The notes under the pieces are model-generated. The model was given only the letters and a program-made list of their open reading frames with translations, ran no database searches and was not told the origin of the DNA. From Saprospiraceae bacterium (GTDB taxonomy: Bacteria > Bacteroidota > Bacteroidia > Chitinophagales > Saprospiraceae), in contig JADJVN010000005.1 in the NCBI GenBank assembly GCA_016710585.1, positions 21,816-85,815 of the forward strand: a stretch of DNA of 64,000 nucleotides, in the 5' to 3' direction. Shown here one piece after another: positions 29,362 to 38,974 of the stretch. Each line of letters opens with the position of its first letter. The stretch's first letter is position 1. The position numbers and the translations under genes were made by a program.

Positions 29362-29624
29362 TGGCAAATGGTATTAAAAGTGTTATTAAAATCAGTGGGA
29401 GACCCATTTGGAAAATGAATATAAAAATCACCACTATGATCAGAGAAATATTTTCCCATAGCTACTGGTTTTGTATCACAATTTATATTTAAAATATCGG
29501 TAAGGAATTTTCTAAATGAAGTTTGAAATGTAAGATTAATGCCCTCTGGATTTATATCCCCATTGTTCTTTCTATACAGCGATAAGAATCTGTTCTGTTC
29601 TATTGTTTTGTGTTGTGTTGCGGT
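29358..29624 (-). pseudogene. 3' remnant of another exported-protein gene
   Basis: A minus-strand frame, open from a TAA at 29625-29627, reads FLSLYRKNNGDINPEGINL, FRKFLTDILNINCDTKPVAM and DFYIHFPNGSPTDF, and ends with TGA overlapping the next ATG as ATGA. It has no start codon or signal, so only the end of the gene survives. The overlap suggests it was the first gene of a three-gene coupled set. Not recognised. Confidence 0.45.
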
Positions 29625-29776
29625 TTAAACATTGTAAATTAATTTAATTGTTATTTAATAAAATTATCAATGCAAATATAGGATAGAATAGGCTTAGTTG
29701 AAAATAACCTCTCTACGGTATTTTTTAAATGTTCGAAAGTTGTATTAGTCTTTATTTAATATGACCCACAAAAAAA

Positions 29777-29801
29777 AAGTGCCTCTCGAAAAGAGGCACT
29801 T
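29777..29801 (-). terminator. intrinsic terminator of the 29830 T9SS gene
   Basis: Stem AAGTGCCTCT (29777-29786), loop CGAAA, AGAGGCACTT (29792-29801), followed on the minus strand by a run of T (A8 at 29771-29778 on the plus strand). It lies 29 bases after the stop codon. Confidence 0.88.
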
Positions 29802-29829
29802 TACTTATAAACCGATAAATTAACAATAA

Positions 29830-32800
29830 TTATCTTGCGATGACCATTTTCTTTGTTTCAGTGAATCCTGCTGTTTCCAATGTGTAGTAGTAAACTCCTG
29901 CACTCACTGGCAATTCTGATTTTCCTAATACAATACTGTTTTTTCCTTTTTCAGAATTGTATTCTCTAGTCCATACAGTATCACCGTTGATATTTTTTAC
30001 TTTCAATACTACTTTAGTTTGTATTGGAGCAAAATAGCTGATGCTAGTATTATCATTGAATGGATTTGGATTATTTTGATATAATTCAAATTTTTCTACC
30101 ATAGTTTGAGAGTTTCTCTCTCTCAAGCTAATGTTCATGATATTCATATCTTCATCATAAGCTTCCACTGCAATAAATTGCTCGCTGATGCTGATGATGT
30201 TGCTTGCTGCTATATTGTGGTTTGTTTTTACTACAATATAGAACAATGGCTCTTTTGAAGCTGAAATATTACCATCATAACTCATGTTCACTACATTTTT
30301 GTTTGTAGCATAATGAGAATTATTTACAGCAAGAATTCCTGGTTCAATTGATAAGAATTCACATGAAGGATTGATATTCCATCCCAACTGGAATCCTTGA
30401 ACAGACTGAATATCTGAAGCAAATATTGGAAGCTTCACGATTTCATTTGCAGAGAAGTTTTTATTTTCAATTTCGAAGATTAACTTTTGATTTGATCGAG
30501 TCGTTGTGGCAACAGCAAGATTTGTTTTTGCTGAATAGTTGATGTCGCCTATTTTTACTGCGATGAAATCATGATTTTCAGAAATTCCTTGCAAGTTATT
30601 AACCTGTGCAAGTTCTGGCCATCCACCCAATAACCAAGGGTTGGTCAAGTCTTCGAATACAAAGTCTTTCTTTACGAATCTCCAAGATTTTTGATCATTC
30701 TTGAAACCAGACGTAACACCTAGTATCAATTTTCTCAATTCTGAAATATCTGCAGCTGTAATCGTTTTAGAATTATTTGCGTCTGCTGCAATTCTTTCAT
30801 AAGGAGTCTTAAGGTCTTGTAATCCTAGGATATGTTTCTGGATCATGACGATATCAGCAGTAGTTACACCATTCACATGGTCATCATTTTTTACTGGCAT
30901 CACATCATAATTTTTTCCAAAAGGAATATCATTAAATGTGAATTTTCCGCTTTCTTCACTATATACAGATCCAAGCATTGATGAAGGATCTACCAATTGT
31001 ACATTAGCATTCTTTAAAGGAGAGCTTCCATTGGATATAATCAATCCAGAAACACCACCACCTGTTAAAGTATTTGGACATATATTTTGTGCACCATCTT
31101 GTACGACCAAGGTTACATCGCAGAAGCTTGAGTTTCCTGCTAGATCCCAAACGTACATTCTTAGTGTAAATCTACCTTCTCTTCCATCAGGTAAATCAGC
31201 ACATCGATATGTTCTGGTAGTATCTGTAGCACTAGATGAGAATGAATATCTCAAACTGCTAGCTGCAGTGCAATTGTCATAACTATTTTCATTAAAATCT
31301 CTTGCTTTAACTGTGATCTCTCTTGCAGAAGGCATTACAACGGTAACTAAACCTGCTCTACAGTAAGGTGTTGGACTTTGTCCATCTTTTACTGTAATAA
31401 ATTTATTGCAAGTACTTGTATTGCCACAATGGTCACGTACTTCCCAGATTATTCTGTGAGTTCCGATGGCAAATTGTCTATTGACAGTTCTTCCTGTACC
31501 ATTAAAATCAATAGTATTGTTGTTGTTCATATCAATCTTATATGTCCAAGTCAATGCAGCGGTATCTATTGTACAAGCATCTGTTGCACTAGCTGTAGTG
31601 CTGTAAGTAGCTGTGCAATTGGTATTACCAGCATTAACTGTATCGGCAACGCAAGATGTAGGTGCAATAACAGGGCCCACTGTATTTCTGATTCTGATTA
31701 TTTGAGTTCTTTCACATATTCCAGCTGAAGGATTGTTTACATCATAAGTGCACCAATCGATAACTCTCCATTTTCTTACTATTCTAACACATATACCACC
31801 ACCTTCATTGTAAAAACGTTCATCTGTAAATCCTGCGATAATATTTTTACAAACCGATCCAGTTGGGTAGGTTGGTTTTGAGCCAGTAATGGAAGGATCT
31901 GCTATTGAAGGATCACATCCAGTTAATATCATATCTCCCACTGGTATCCAGTTAACTTGAGCACAAGTGAAAGGATTGTTATCTCTCAAGGTAATTCTTT
32001 GAGGGCAGATCACAAATCTTCCACCTACATCAGTAGCTCTCCAATATCTTATAATTTCTCCAGATCCGCAATTCCAAGAAACTGTATCTTGTGTATAAGT
32101 AACAGTAACTCCAGAACATCCATCAGAACCAGTCGCGCTTCCTCCTGTCAAACTAAGATTGGATATATCAGTCCCGCAATTTAATGTTAAATCTGCTGGA
32201 CATGTAATTGTTGGAGCAATTTTATCTTGTACAGTTACTGATACCATACAGTCATTGAAGTTACCTGCTTTATCTTTTACTCTGAAAACAACCATGATGG
32301 GGCTTCTAGATACATCTTCACAACAGAATGTAACAGTCTGTCCAAAAGTACTGTTTGATGTAAGATTGCAATTGTCAATCATTCTACGTAGGAACATTGA
32401 ATCTAGTGTACAGTTATCATAACTTCCATTGTTTACAGAAGAAGCAGACAATGTAGCTACACCTGTCTCATTTAATGAAACCACTGTATGCTCATCACAA
32501 ATAGCTACGGGATCAAGATCATCAACAAAAACAACTTCTGTTCTACAAATAGTTGGCCCATTGCCACAAGAATCAGTGATAAAAAACTGAACCCAGATAC
32601 TATCTGCAGCTACTGGTGCTATAGTAACCGTTTTTGTTGTATTGTTTATTGTCACTCCTGTTCTAACAATTTCTAATGTCGTTCTATTTACGATATAACC
32701 TGCATCAACTGTATAACCTGAACATTCATTTATTACTGTAGGAAATGGTATTGTCGCACCACCACCGCAAGTATAATATGCCATTGGCAATAATAAATCT

Positions 32801-34176
32801 TTTTCACAAGAAACCACAGGTGGTTTTGAGTCTTCAATTTTTATTAATTGTGTACAAGTTTCTATTCTTCCAGAACACCAATCATATACTTGCCATACTC
32901 TTACAACTTTAAATGTTCCAGGACAGATATCAATTCTTACATCTCTATAGGATTGTGCCATGTGTTCACATGAACTGTATTGTGGATATCCCGTTCCTTT
33001 TAGTCTAAGTCTACCAAAAGAATCGTAGTAATTAAATGGTGATGGATAGCCATTTGCCATTTTGTGATAATATGATCTGAATGGATCTTTTGTCGCATCA
33101 TAAATAGCAGGAATCTGAGATACTAATAAAAAGCTATCACAATTTGCAATAGGCCCAGGGTTTTTAGCTATTGGACCAGCACCGTCTGGATCAACACCAT
33201 CATAGCTTAATGGACATGTAATTCCAGCTAAAGTTCCTTTTCTGAAATAGATTGTATCAGAGCAATAAGTTCTGTTTTCTTTACAATCTTCAGCTCTCCA
33301 ATTTCTTACTAATCTAGCATAGTATGCTCCTGCACATCCGTATCTTACATATTCATCTGTATAACATAATTTAACTGTACAACAAAGATCAAATCCAGTT
33401 ACATCATAACATCCAGAAGTACTGGAAGGAACTACTGTAGCAGTATTTGGTACAGGAAATTCTAATCCTGTGAAAGATGGGTTTAATAATAATTCTTCAG
33501 GTGTATAACCATTGCCACAATTTAATGTATCAGCACTGTTGTCGCAAAGTAAATTTGGTATATACTTATCTTCTATATGCACATAACCCCAACATGTAAC
33601 ACCTGTACACAAATGCCGCACATGCACTTTCAATGTTTGATCTAAGTATGCATAGGTGACAAGGTTGCCTGGAATCAAAGTTCCATTCAATGTATAAGTA
33701 GTCACGGCATATGAATAACTATCATAAGCTTCTCCTTCCAATACAATTCCTGGAGTGATCACTGCTTGACAATTGCCATTCAATGAAACATTGACTAAAT
33801 CATCACATGACATATTTGCAACACCTTCAATTCTTACGGATTGAAATCTTGGTACTGCAGCTCCAACTACTTGGATCATGTAATTTCCTGGAGTAGCGTT
33901 CCACTGAACTGTTACAGAACAGCCAGTATTGGAACCAACTATTGATCCACCACCAAGTACTGTAAAAGTATAAGCTGCATTTGGTGCAGGACAATCATCA
34001 AAAGTATAAGTTACTGTTTCACCAGGACAAACACTAGTATCTCCAGATACCAACGCTTGAGCTTGGTTTGAATTGGCGATGATCATAAGCATGAATGCGA
34101 TGGCCAATGTTTGGAATTTTTTAAAGACTACCATATTCAAAAGATTTATGATTGGTATATGTAAATTTTGTTTCAT
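29830..34176 (-). CDS. giant T9SS type A surface protein with HYR-like, dockerin-like and cohesin-like modules (array member 1)
   Basis: The frame is open to 34299, but the start is placed at 34176 (MKQNLHIPII) or 34134 (MVVFKKFQTL), because a signal peptide ending NSNQAQA follows and the extension runs through an inverted repeat. Order, numbering from the open end: a PKD-like module, repeated HYR-like Ig-fold modules with IxDxxxP and CxDxxVxV patterns (to about 1100), a carboxypeptidase-regulatory-like module, a dockerin-like pair (GVTTADIVMIQKHILG, NNSKTITAADISELRKLILG; about 1145-1200), a cohesin-like beta-sandwich (about 1275-1390), and the sorting domain (NNPNPFNDNTSISY to KKMVIAR). Likely cell-surface anchored adhesin or scaffold. 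Downstream of two relatives on the same strand. Confidence 0.88.
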   Translation of the reverse strand: MKQNLHIPIINLLNMVVFKKFQTLAIAFMLMIIANSNQAQALVSGDTSVCPGETVTYTFDDCPAPNAAYTFTVLGGGSIVGSNTGCSVTVQWNATPGNYMIQVVGAAVPRFQSVRIEGVANMSCDDLVNVSLNGNCQAVITPGIVLEGEAYDSYSYAVTTYTLNGTLIPGNLVTYAYLDQTLKVHVRHLCTGVTCWGYVHIEDKYIPNLLCDNSADTLNCGNGYTPEELLLNPSFTGLEFPVPNTATVVPSSTSGCYDVTGFDLCCTVKLCYTDEYVRYGCAGAYYARLVRNWRAEDCKENRTYCSDTIYFRKGTLAGITCPLSYDGVDPDGAGPIAKNPGPIANCDSFLLVSQIPAIYDATKDPFRSYYHKMANGYPSPFNYYDSFGRLRLKGTGYPQYSSCEHMAQSYRDVRIDICPGTFKVVRVWQVYDWCSGRIETCTQLIKIEDSKPPVVSCEKDLLLPMAYYTCGGGATIPFPTVINECSGYTVDAGYIVNRTTLEIVRTGVTINNTTKTVTIAPVAADSIWVQFFITDSCGNGPTICRTEVVFVDDLDPVAICDEHTVVSLNETGVATLSASSVNNGSYDNCTLDSMFLRRMIDNCNLTSNSTFGQTVTFCCEDVSRSPIMVVFRVKDKAGNFNDCMVSVTVQDKIAPTITCPADLTLNCGTDISNLSLTGGSATGSDGCSGVTVTYTQDTVSWNCGSGEIIRYWRATDVGGRFVICPQRITLRDNNPFTCAQVNWIPVGDMILTGCDPSIADPSITGSKPTYPTGSVCKNIIAGFTDERFYNEGGGICVRIVRKWRVIDWCTYDVNNPSAGICERTQIIRIRNTVGPVIAPTSCVADTVNAGNTNCTATYSTTASATDACTIDTAALTWTYKIDMNNNNTIDFNGTGRTVNRQFAIGTHRIIWEVRDHCGNTSTCNKFITVKDGQSPTPYCRAGLVTVVMPSAREITVKARDFNENSYDNCTAASSLRYSFSSSATDTTRTYRCADLPDGREGRFTLRMYVWDLAGNSSFCDVTLVVQDGAQNICPNTLTGGGVSGLIISNGSSPLKNANVQLVDPSSMLGSVYSEESGKFTFNDIPFGKNYDVMPVKNDDHVNGVTTADIVMIQKHILGLQDLKTPYERIAADANNSKTITAADISELRKLILGVTSGFKNDQKSWRFVKKDFVFEDLTNPWLLGGWPELAQVNNLQGISENHDFIAVKIGDINYSAKTNLAVATTTRSNQKLIFEIENKNFSANEIVKLPIFASDIQSVQGFQLGWNINPSCEFLSIEPGILAVNNSHYATNKNVVNMSYDGNISASKEPLFYIVVKTNHNIAASNIISISEQFIAVEAYDEDMNIMNISLRERNSQTMVEKFELYQNNPNPFNDNTSISYFAPIQTKVVLKVKNINGDTVWTREYNSEKGKNSIVLGKSELPVSAGVYYYTLETAGFTETKKMVIAR

Positions 34177-34260
34177 ATCGATATATTTTATAAGTATGGA
34201 TATTTTTTTCATTTTAACTCGATTTAAGATTTTATTTTGTTGAGAAAGTTTGGCATAATC

Positions 34261-34280
34261 CGGGAACTTAAAGGTTCCCG
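34261..34280 (-). repeat. inverted repeat after the 34307 gene
   Basis: CGGGAAC (34261-34267), 6-base loop, GTTCCCG (34274-34280). It lies 27 bases after the stop of the 34307 gene and before the start of the next array member. There is no T run, so it may be a weak terminator, an RNA-stabilising hairpin or an operator. Confidence 0.6.
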
Positions 34281-34306
34281 AATCAGCCGAATTACCCAAG
34301 AACCGT

Positions 34307-37300
34307 TTATCTTATAACTACCATTTTTCGTGTAGCAATGAATTCATTTGCATCGAGTTTGTAATAAAGAATACCATGAATATTCGCATCCAATTTTACT
34401 TCTATTTCGTTCAAACCTTTCTTAGTGATAAGGGATTTTTTGTAAACTACCTTACCAGAAAGGTCATAAATACTTAACTCTACAGTATCATCATTTTTTG
34501 GTGCATTGAATTGAATATTCGTAATGCCTGAAAATGGATTAGGAATATTTTGATACAATACATATTTTGAATTATCAGTATTATTTGAAATTCCTTTTGT
34601 TCTGAATTGTAAATCTACATCTAGAGTTTTTGAACCCAAATAAGATTCTCCTTGTAATGATTTAGAATTCATGAATAAAGATTGTAAATCCATTCTTCCA
34701 CTAGACTTTGTTTTAAATGTCAGAATGAATAGTGGATTAGTATTGTCTATGTTTTGTGCAAGTTCATTAGAATAACTCAATCTTATGTTTGCAGATTGGT
34801 CAAAGATTACATTGTAATTTGTTGCATTTATCGCTAGTTCTGCGCTGGTGATACCTATAAATTCTAATTTTGAATCATCGTATTGGAAAGCCATTTGTAT
34901 TCCATTGAACTCTGTGATTTGAGCCTCACTGTAAACTGGAACTTCTATGATATCATCTGCTGTAAAATCAAGCTCATCTATGACTAAATTTACTTTTTCA
35001 TTTGATCTAGTGGAAGAGTTTTGAACTCCAGAAGTTTTCGCTTCTCCAGTTACATCTCCAGTTTTCACTGCGATAAAATCGTTATTCATCATATCATGAT
35101 TCAAATTATTAATCATGATTTCACTTGAGTATTTATATGGATCATTGATATCAAATGGTGTTGAACTTGAGATAAAGTTCCAAGAATTGTTTTCTTGAAA
35201 ATCTGAAGTTACACCAAGGATCAATTTGCGTAAATCTGATAAGTCACGCGCTGTGATAGATTTAGAATTGTTTACATCAGCTGCAATGAATTGATGATGT
35301 TGATTGAATGATTGGATACCTAAGATATGTTTTTGGATCAATAAGATATCACGTGTTGTAATTCCAGCTGCTGGATCTTTATCCAAGTTTGGTTTTACCA
35401 TATAATCTTTTGCATTATTTAATAAGGCAAATTCATATTTACCATCATCGTTTGTAGTGTATTTTGTAAGCTCTACATTGTTTTGATCATATATACTTAC
35501 AGGCACTTGTGCAGCTCCATTTTGATTTGCCATTCTGATTGCACCAGCAATCATCGATGTGCCACCAACAAATTTATCAGGACATACATTTTTATTGTCT
35601 TGAAGAATAATTTTGGTTTTACATAAGTCAAAGTTTCCTGCTTGGTCGGTTACGTAAAGTGTGATTTCTATTGTATCTGTTTTTCCATCTGGAATATCTG
35701 CACATGTAAATGTTTTGAAAGAATCTGCAACATTCTGTGTGAATGAATATAATAAATTTCCTGTACAATTATCTGAACTTCCTAGATTAAAATCCTTGGC
35801 CCAAATCGTAACGCTATTTGAATTTTCCATCAATACTGATACGATACCATTATTGCAATATGGAGTTGGTCTCTTACAGTCTTTTACTGTAACTACATAT
35901 GAACAAGTAGTAGCATTTCCACATTGATCTTCTACTCTCCAATTTACTCTATATGCACCAGCTAAGTATGTTCTCGTGAATTGTTTTACATTTCCAGATA
36001 GTATAACTGTATTTGTTGCAACATCTTCTAAACTATATGACCATTTTAATTCAGATTGAGGTGTACATGCATCAGTTCCTGTAGCAGATAACGTAAATGT
36101 CGTCGAACAATTTTCTGTAATGCAATAAGTTGTATCTACACATCTTGAAGTTATTTGAGGAAGATCAGTATTTGATATTTTGATCACCTGAGTATGTCTC
36201 CATAATCCTTTTACAGGAGTTACAGTCGCATCATATGTACACCAGTCGATGACTGTCCAATTTCTTAAAATTTTATAACACACACCTTCAACATAGTTGA
36301 AAACTAAGTCATCATATCTCGCGACAGGTTGATTGCATTTATCTTTATTTAGGAATGTTGGTTTGCCAGTAACTGCTTCTGAAGTATTGCTTAGACAGCC
36401 ATTTAAAGTCAAATGATCTGGCCAAACTATATCTGTAAGTCCATCAAAAGGATCAACATCCACCACTGTAATCACTTGAGTACATGTAGCAGTCAAACCA
36501 CTTCCATCTGTATAGGTGAAAATTCTATTTATATTTCCTAAGCCACATGCGTTTCTTTGATCATCAACATTTGTAGATAATGAAATGCTGCAATTATCTG
36601 AAGCAGTAGGTGTGCCAAAAACAGAGAGATTAGTTAAGTCTGTTTCGCAGTTTACAGTCTTATTAGCAGGGCATGTAACAACTGGGGCTAATTTGTCTTG
36701 TAATATTACACTGTCCATACATACACTTGTATTTCCTGAGGCATCAGTTACCAATAATGCAACAGCAATTGGTCTATTTAAAGGATCAGTAGCACAACAG
36801 AAAGATTGTGTGTTTTGGAAACTTAATGATCCACCACATCCCAATGTCATTCTTGCGATTTTCAATGTAACAGGTTGACCACAGTTATCATGTGAACCGT
36901 CATTCAATACAGATGCAGGAATAGTTGCATATCCATTAGATCCAAGAGAAACAACAACTCTCTGATGACAGATTGCAACCGGAGGAATATTATCCACCAC
37001 GCGAACTTCCCATCTTACAGTAACAGAATTACCACATCCATCAGTTATAATTGCTTCAAACCAATTAAATCCATATTCTAAATTAGTAAATGTATAAGAA
37101 CCATTTGCATTTGGGTTAACCAATGTTACACTTTTTAAAACACTACCAGTAGAATCAAAAGGATTTAATGGAAGTTTGTGATATATTTTTACAGTTGAAT
37201 TTGAACAACCATCCCAAATTCTTAATTTATCATCATTAGCTGCAACATCATCACTAGTTTTTGCTAATTTGATAGGCGCAGCAAGATTATAACTTGCTTT

Positions 37301-38782
37301 ACAATCCCATGCTGATGTCGTGACAGTTAGATTCTTTGGTGTAAATACTGTTGGAGCTTGATGATCTTTTATAGAGATTCTTTGTATGTGATCAATTCTA
37401 TTGCCTGTACACCAATCCAAAATAAGCCATCTTCTGAATAATATATATGATCCAGGGCATACAGAAGTAGTATCGTCTGAATAATCGAACTGTATATTTC
37501 CACAGTATGTACCTTTTGGAGCACCTGTTCCAGTTCCACTAGTATCAGGAAATCCATTAGCAAATTTTGTCCAAGTTCCATCACAAGCTAATTTAGGTTG
37601 ATGTCCTACACCAGCTAAATCATCATAGTTATCTGGAAGTTTTACATCAGCTAAAGTACCTTTTTTGAGATCAAAAGTATCAGTACAATAGTGAGCGTAT
37701 CCACCATTGTCCACTGCTTTCCACTTTCTATAAAGCGTTGAAGATAAAACAGCATTGCTGCAATTATACTTTACAATACTATCAGAAAAAGATAGTAATA
37801 CTGAACCACAAGCATCTAATCCAGTAACAACATAAGGATATGAAGTCAAATCTATAACTGCAAGTGCAGGGATTGGAAATCTAAGAGAGTCCAATAAATT
37901 ATTGCTTAGTATTGGTCTTAAATCAGAACTACAAACGATCGTATCTCTTCTAGTTTGACACAATAATGCAGGAGGCGTCTTATCTTCCAATAGGATAGTT
38001 CCCCAACAACTATTTCCGCAAACAATGTTTTTTACAGAAACTTGTAGTGTTTTTCCAATATAAGATTTGTTTACTGGCATAGACACAGCAACACCATTGT
38101 ATGACAAGCTTACTTGATAGAAACCTAGATCAGCACATGCTTCAATTTCACCTTCTAGCACCATTTCAGCTGCAATGAAAGCTTCGCATACAGAATTGAC
38201 AGATGCTTGAACAGAATTGTTACAAGCGATTTGGCAATTTGACCAGCAATCAGGTAATGTTGCAGTATTTGAAGTTGCAGTTGCAATTGGTGTTGTTGTT
38301 GCAACATGTGAAGTGTCGTTTAAAGTACCACCAATAGCTCTCAGGTTTAATTCCACAGTTACTCTAATAGTAACACCATCAGCTGGATCCAAGAACCCTG
38401 CACCATTTGTTATATAAAATGATGAAGCTCCGTCATATCCTGTGTTGATAGTAGGATAATCTACTGGAAGAACAGAACCAGAAGTTGCAACAATTGCAGG
38501 TGGTGCAACTACTCTTACAAACTTGCTTCCAAGATTTGTAGATGCGTTCATGACATCTGTTAAATAAATTCCTTGTGCAATACCTGCTGTATTGTTTGTT
38601 AGAACAAATTCATAAGCAGCATCGACATTTCCTGCAATTCCGCTCGAAGCTGGAACGACGCCAAGGATTGTTTTTGTTAAAGTTAATTGTGCGCTTAGAC
38701 TTCCCAATGAGAAGAAGCTGCATATCATAGCAAAGAGGATATAACCTTTTTTTGCTGATTTTAAATTGCCTAACTTTTTCAT
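34307..38782 (-). CDS. giant T9SS type A surface protein (array member 2)
   Basis: The start at 38782 gives the signal peptide MKKLGNLKSAKKGYILFAM with cleavage after SLSAQ; an ATG nine codons upstream is possible. Unlike its neighbours it begins with a DUF11-like module (LTLTKTILG, YEFVLTNNTAG, LTDVMNAST). HYR-like Ig modules with paired Cys follow. The C-terminal part has the shared layout: a regulatory-like module, a dockerin-like pair (ITTRDILLIQKHILG, NNSKSITARDLSDLRKLILG), a cohesin-like domain (FTADDIIEVPVYSEAQ, IQMAFQYDDSKLEFIGI) and a sorting domain (YQNIPNPFSGITNIQF, ending MVVIR). Intact, about 1,491 residues. Surface-exposed; ligand unknown. Confidence 0.9.
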   Translation of the reverse strand: MKKLGNLKSAKKGYILFAMICSFFSLGSLSAQLTLTKTILGVVPASSGIAGNVDAAYEFVLTNNTAGIAQGIYLTDVMNASTNLGSKFVRVVAPPAIVATSGSVLPVDYPTINTGYDGASSFYITNGAGFLDPADGVTIRVTVELNLRAIGGTLNDTSHVATTTPIATATSNTATLPDCWSNCQIACNNSVQASVNSVCEAFIAAEMVLEGEIEACADLGFYQVSLSYNGVAVSMPVNKSYIGKTLQVSVKNIVCGNSCWGTILLEDKTPPALLCQTRRDTIVCSSDLRPILSNNLLDSLRFPIPALAVIDLTSYPYVVTGLDACGSVLLSFSDSIVKYNCSNAVLSSTLYRKWKAVDNGGYAHYCTDTFDLKKGTLADVKLPDNYDDLAGVGHQPKLACDGTWTKFANGFPDTSGTGTGAPKGTYCGNIQFDYSDDTTSVCPGSYILFRRWLILDWCTGNRIDHIQRISIKDHQAPTVFTPKNLTVTTSAWDCKASYNLAAPIKLAKTSDDVAANDDKLRIWDGCSNSTVKIYHKLPLNPFDSTGSVLKSVTLVNPNANGSYTFTNLEYGFNWFEAIITDGCGNSVTVRWEVRVVDNIPPVAICHQRVVVSLGSNGYATIPASVLNDGSHDNCGQPVTLKIARMTLGCGGSLSFQNTQSFCCATDPLNRPIAVALLVTDASGNTSVCMDSVILQDKLAPVVTCPANKTVNCETDLTNLSVFGTPTASDNCSISLSTNVDDQRNACGLGNINRIFTYTDGSGLTATCTQVITVVDVDPFDGLTDIVWPDHLTLNGCLSNTSEAVTGKPTFLNKDKCNQPVARYDDLVFNYVEGVCYKILRNWTVIDWCTYDATVTPVKGLWRHTQVIKISNTDLPQITSRCVDTTYCITENCSTTFTLSATGTDACTPQSELKWSYSLEDVATNTVILSGNVKQFTRTYLAGAYRVNWRVEDQCGNATTCSYVVTVKDCKRPTPYCNNGIVSVLMENSNSVTIWAKDFNLGSSDNCTGNLLYSFTQNVADSFKTFTCADIPDGKTDTIEITLYVTDQAGNFDLCKTKIILQDNKNVCPDKFVGGTSMIAGAIRMANQNGAAQVPVSIYDQNNVELTKYTTNDDGKYEFALLNNAKDYMVKPNLDKDPAAGITTRDILLIQKHILGIQSFNQHHQFIAADVNNSKSITARDLSDLRKLILGVTSDFQENNSWNFISSSTPFDINDPYKYSSEIMINNLNHDMMNNDFIAVKTGDVTGEAKTSGVQNSSTRSNEKVNLVIDELDFTADDIIEVPVYSEAQITEFNGIQMAFQYDDSKLEFIGITSAELAINATNYNVIFDQSANIRLSYSNELAQNIDNTNPLFILTFKTKSSGRMDLQSLFMNSKSLQGESYLGSKTLDVDLQFRTKGISNNTDNSKYVLYQNIPNPFSGITNIQFNAPKNDDTVELSIYDLSGKVVYKKSLITKKGLNEIEVKLDANIHGILYYKLDANEFIATRKMVVIR

Positions 38783-38927
38783 AATTTTAGTAAAATTCGT
38801 TTGGCCCATTTTGGATAATTTTATTAATTAATGGTTGTTGTTTATTTTTTTTAAATACAATTTCTGAGATCCTCAAACGGTATCTTGAGCGATGTCAGGG
38901 GGGAGTATATATGAATTTTGAGTTTTT

Positions 38928-38959
38928 ACAAGTGCTTGTTGTTTATTACAAGCACTTGT
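38928..38959. terminator. 12-bp perfect inverted repeat after the 38975 gene
   Basis: ACAAGTGCTTGT (38928-38939), 8-base loop, ACAAGCACTTGT (38948-38959), 15 bases after the stop of the minus-strand gene. Each arm is itself nearly palindromic. A long T run is lacking, so it could equally be a regulatory site in the spacer upstream of the 34307 gene. Confidence 0.6.
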
Positions 38960-38974
38960 AAATTTGTTTATTTT

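Noticed and set aside
30938..32676. Plus-strand frames opposite array member 1, some with Ser/Cys-rich sequence
   Set aside because: Composition follows from antisense reading of repeated Cys/Thr-rich HYR-like modules; no start context or motif.
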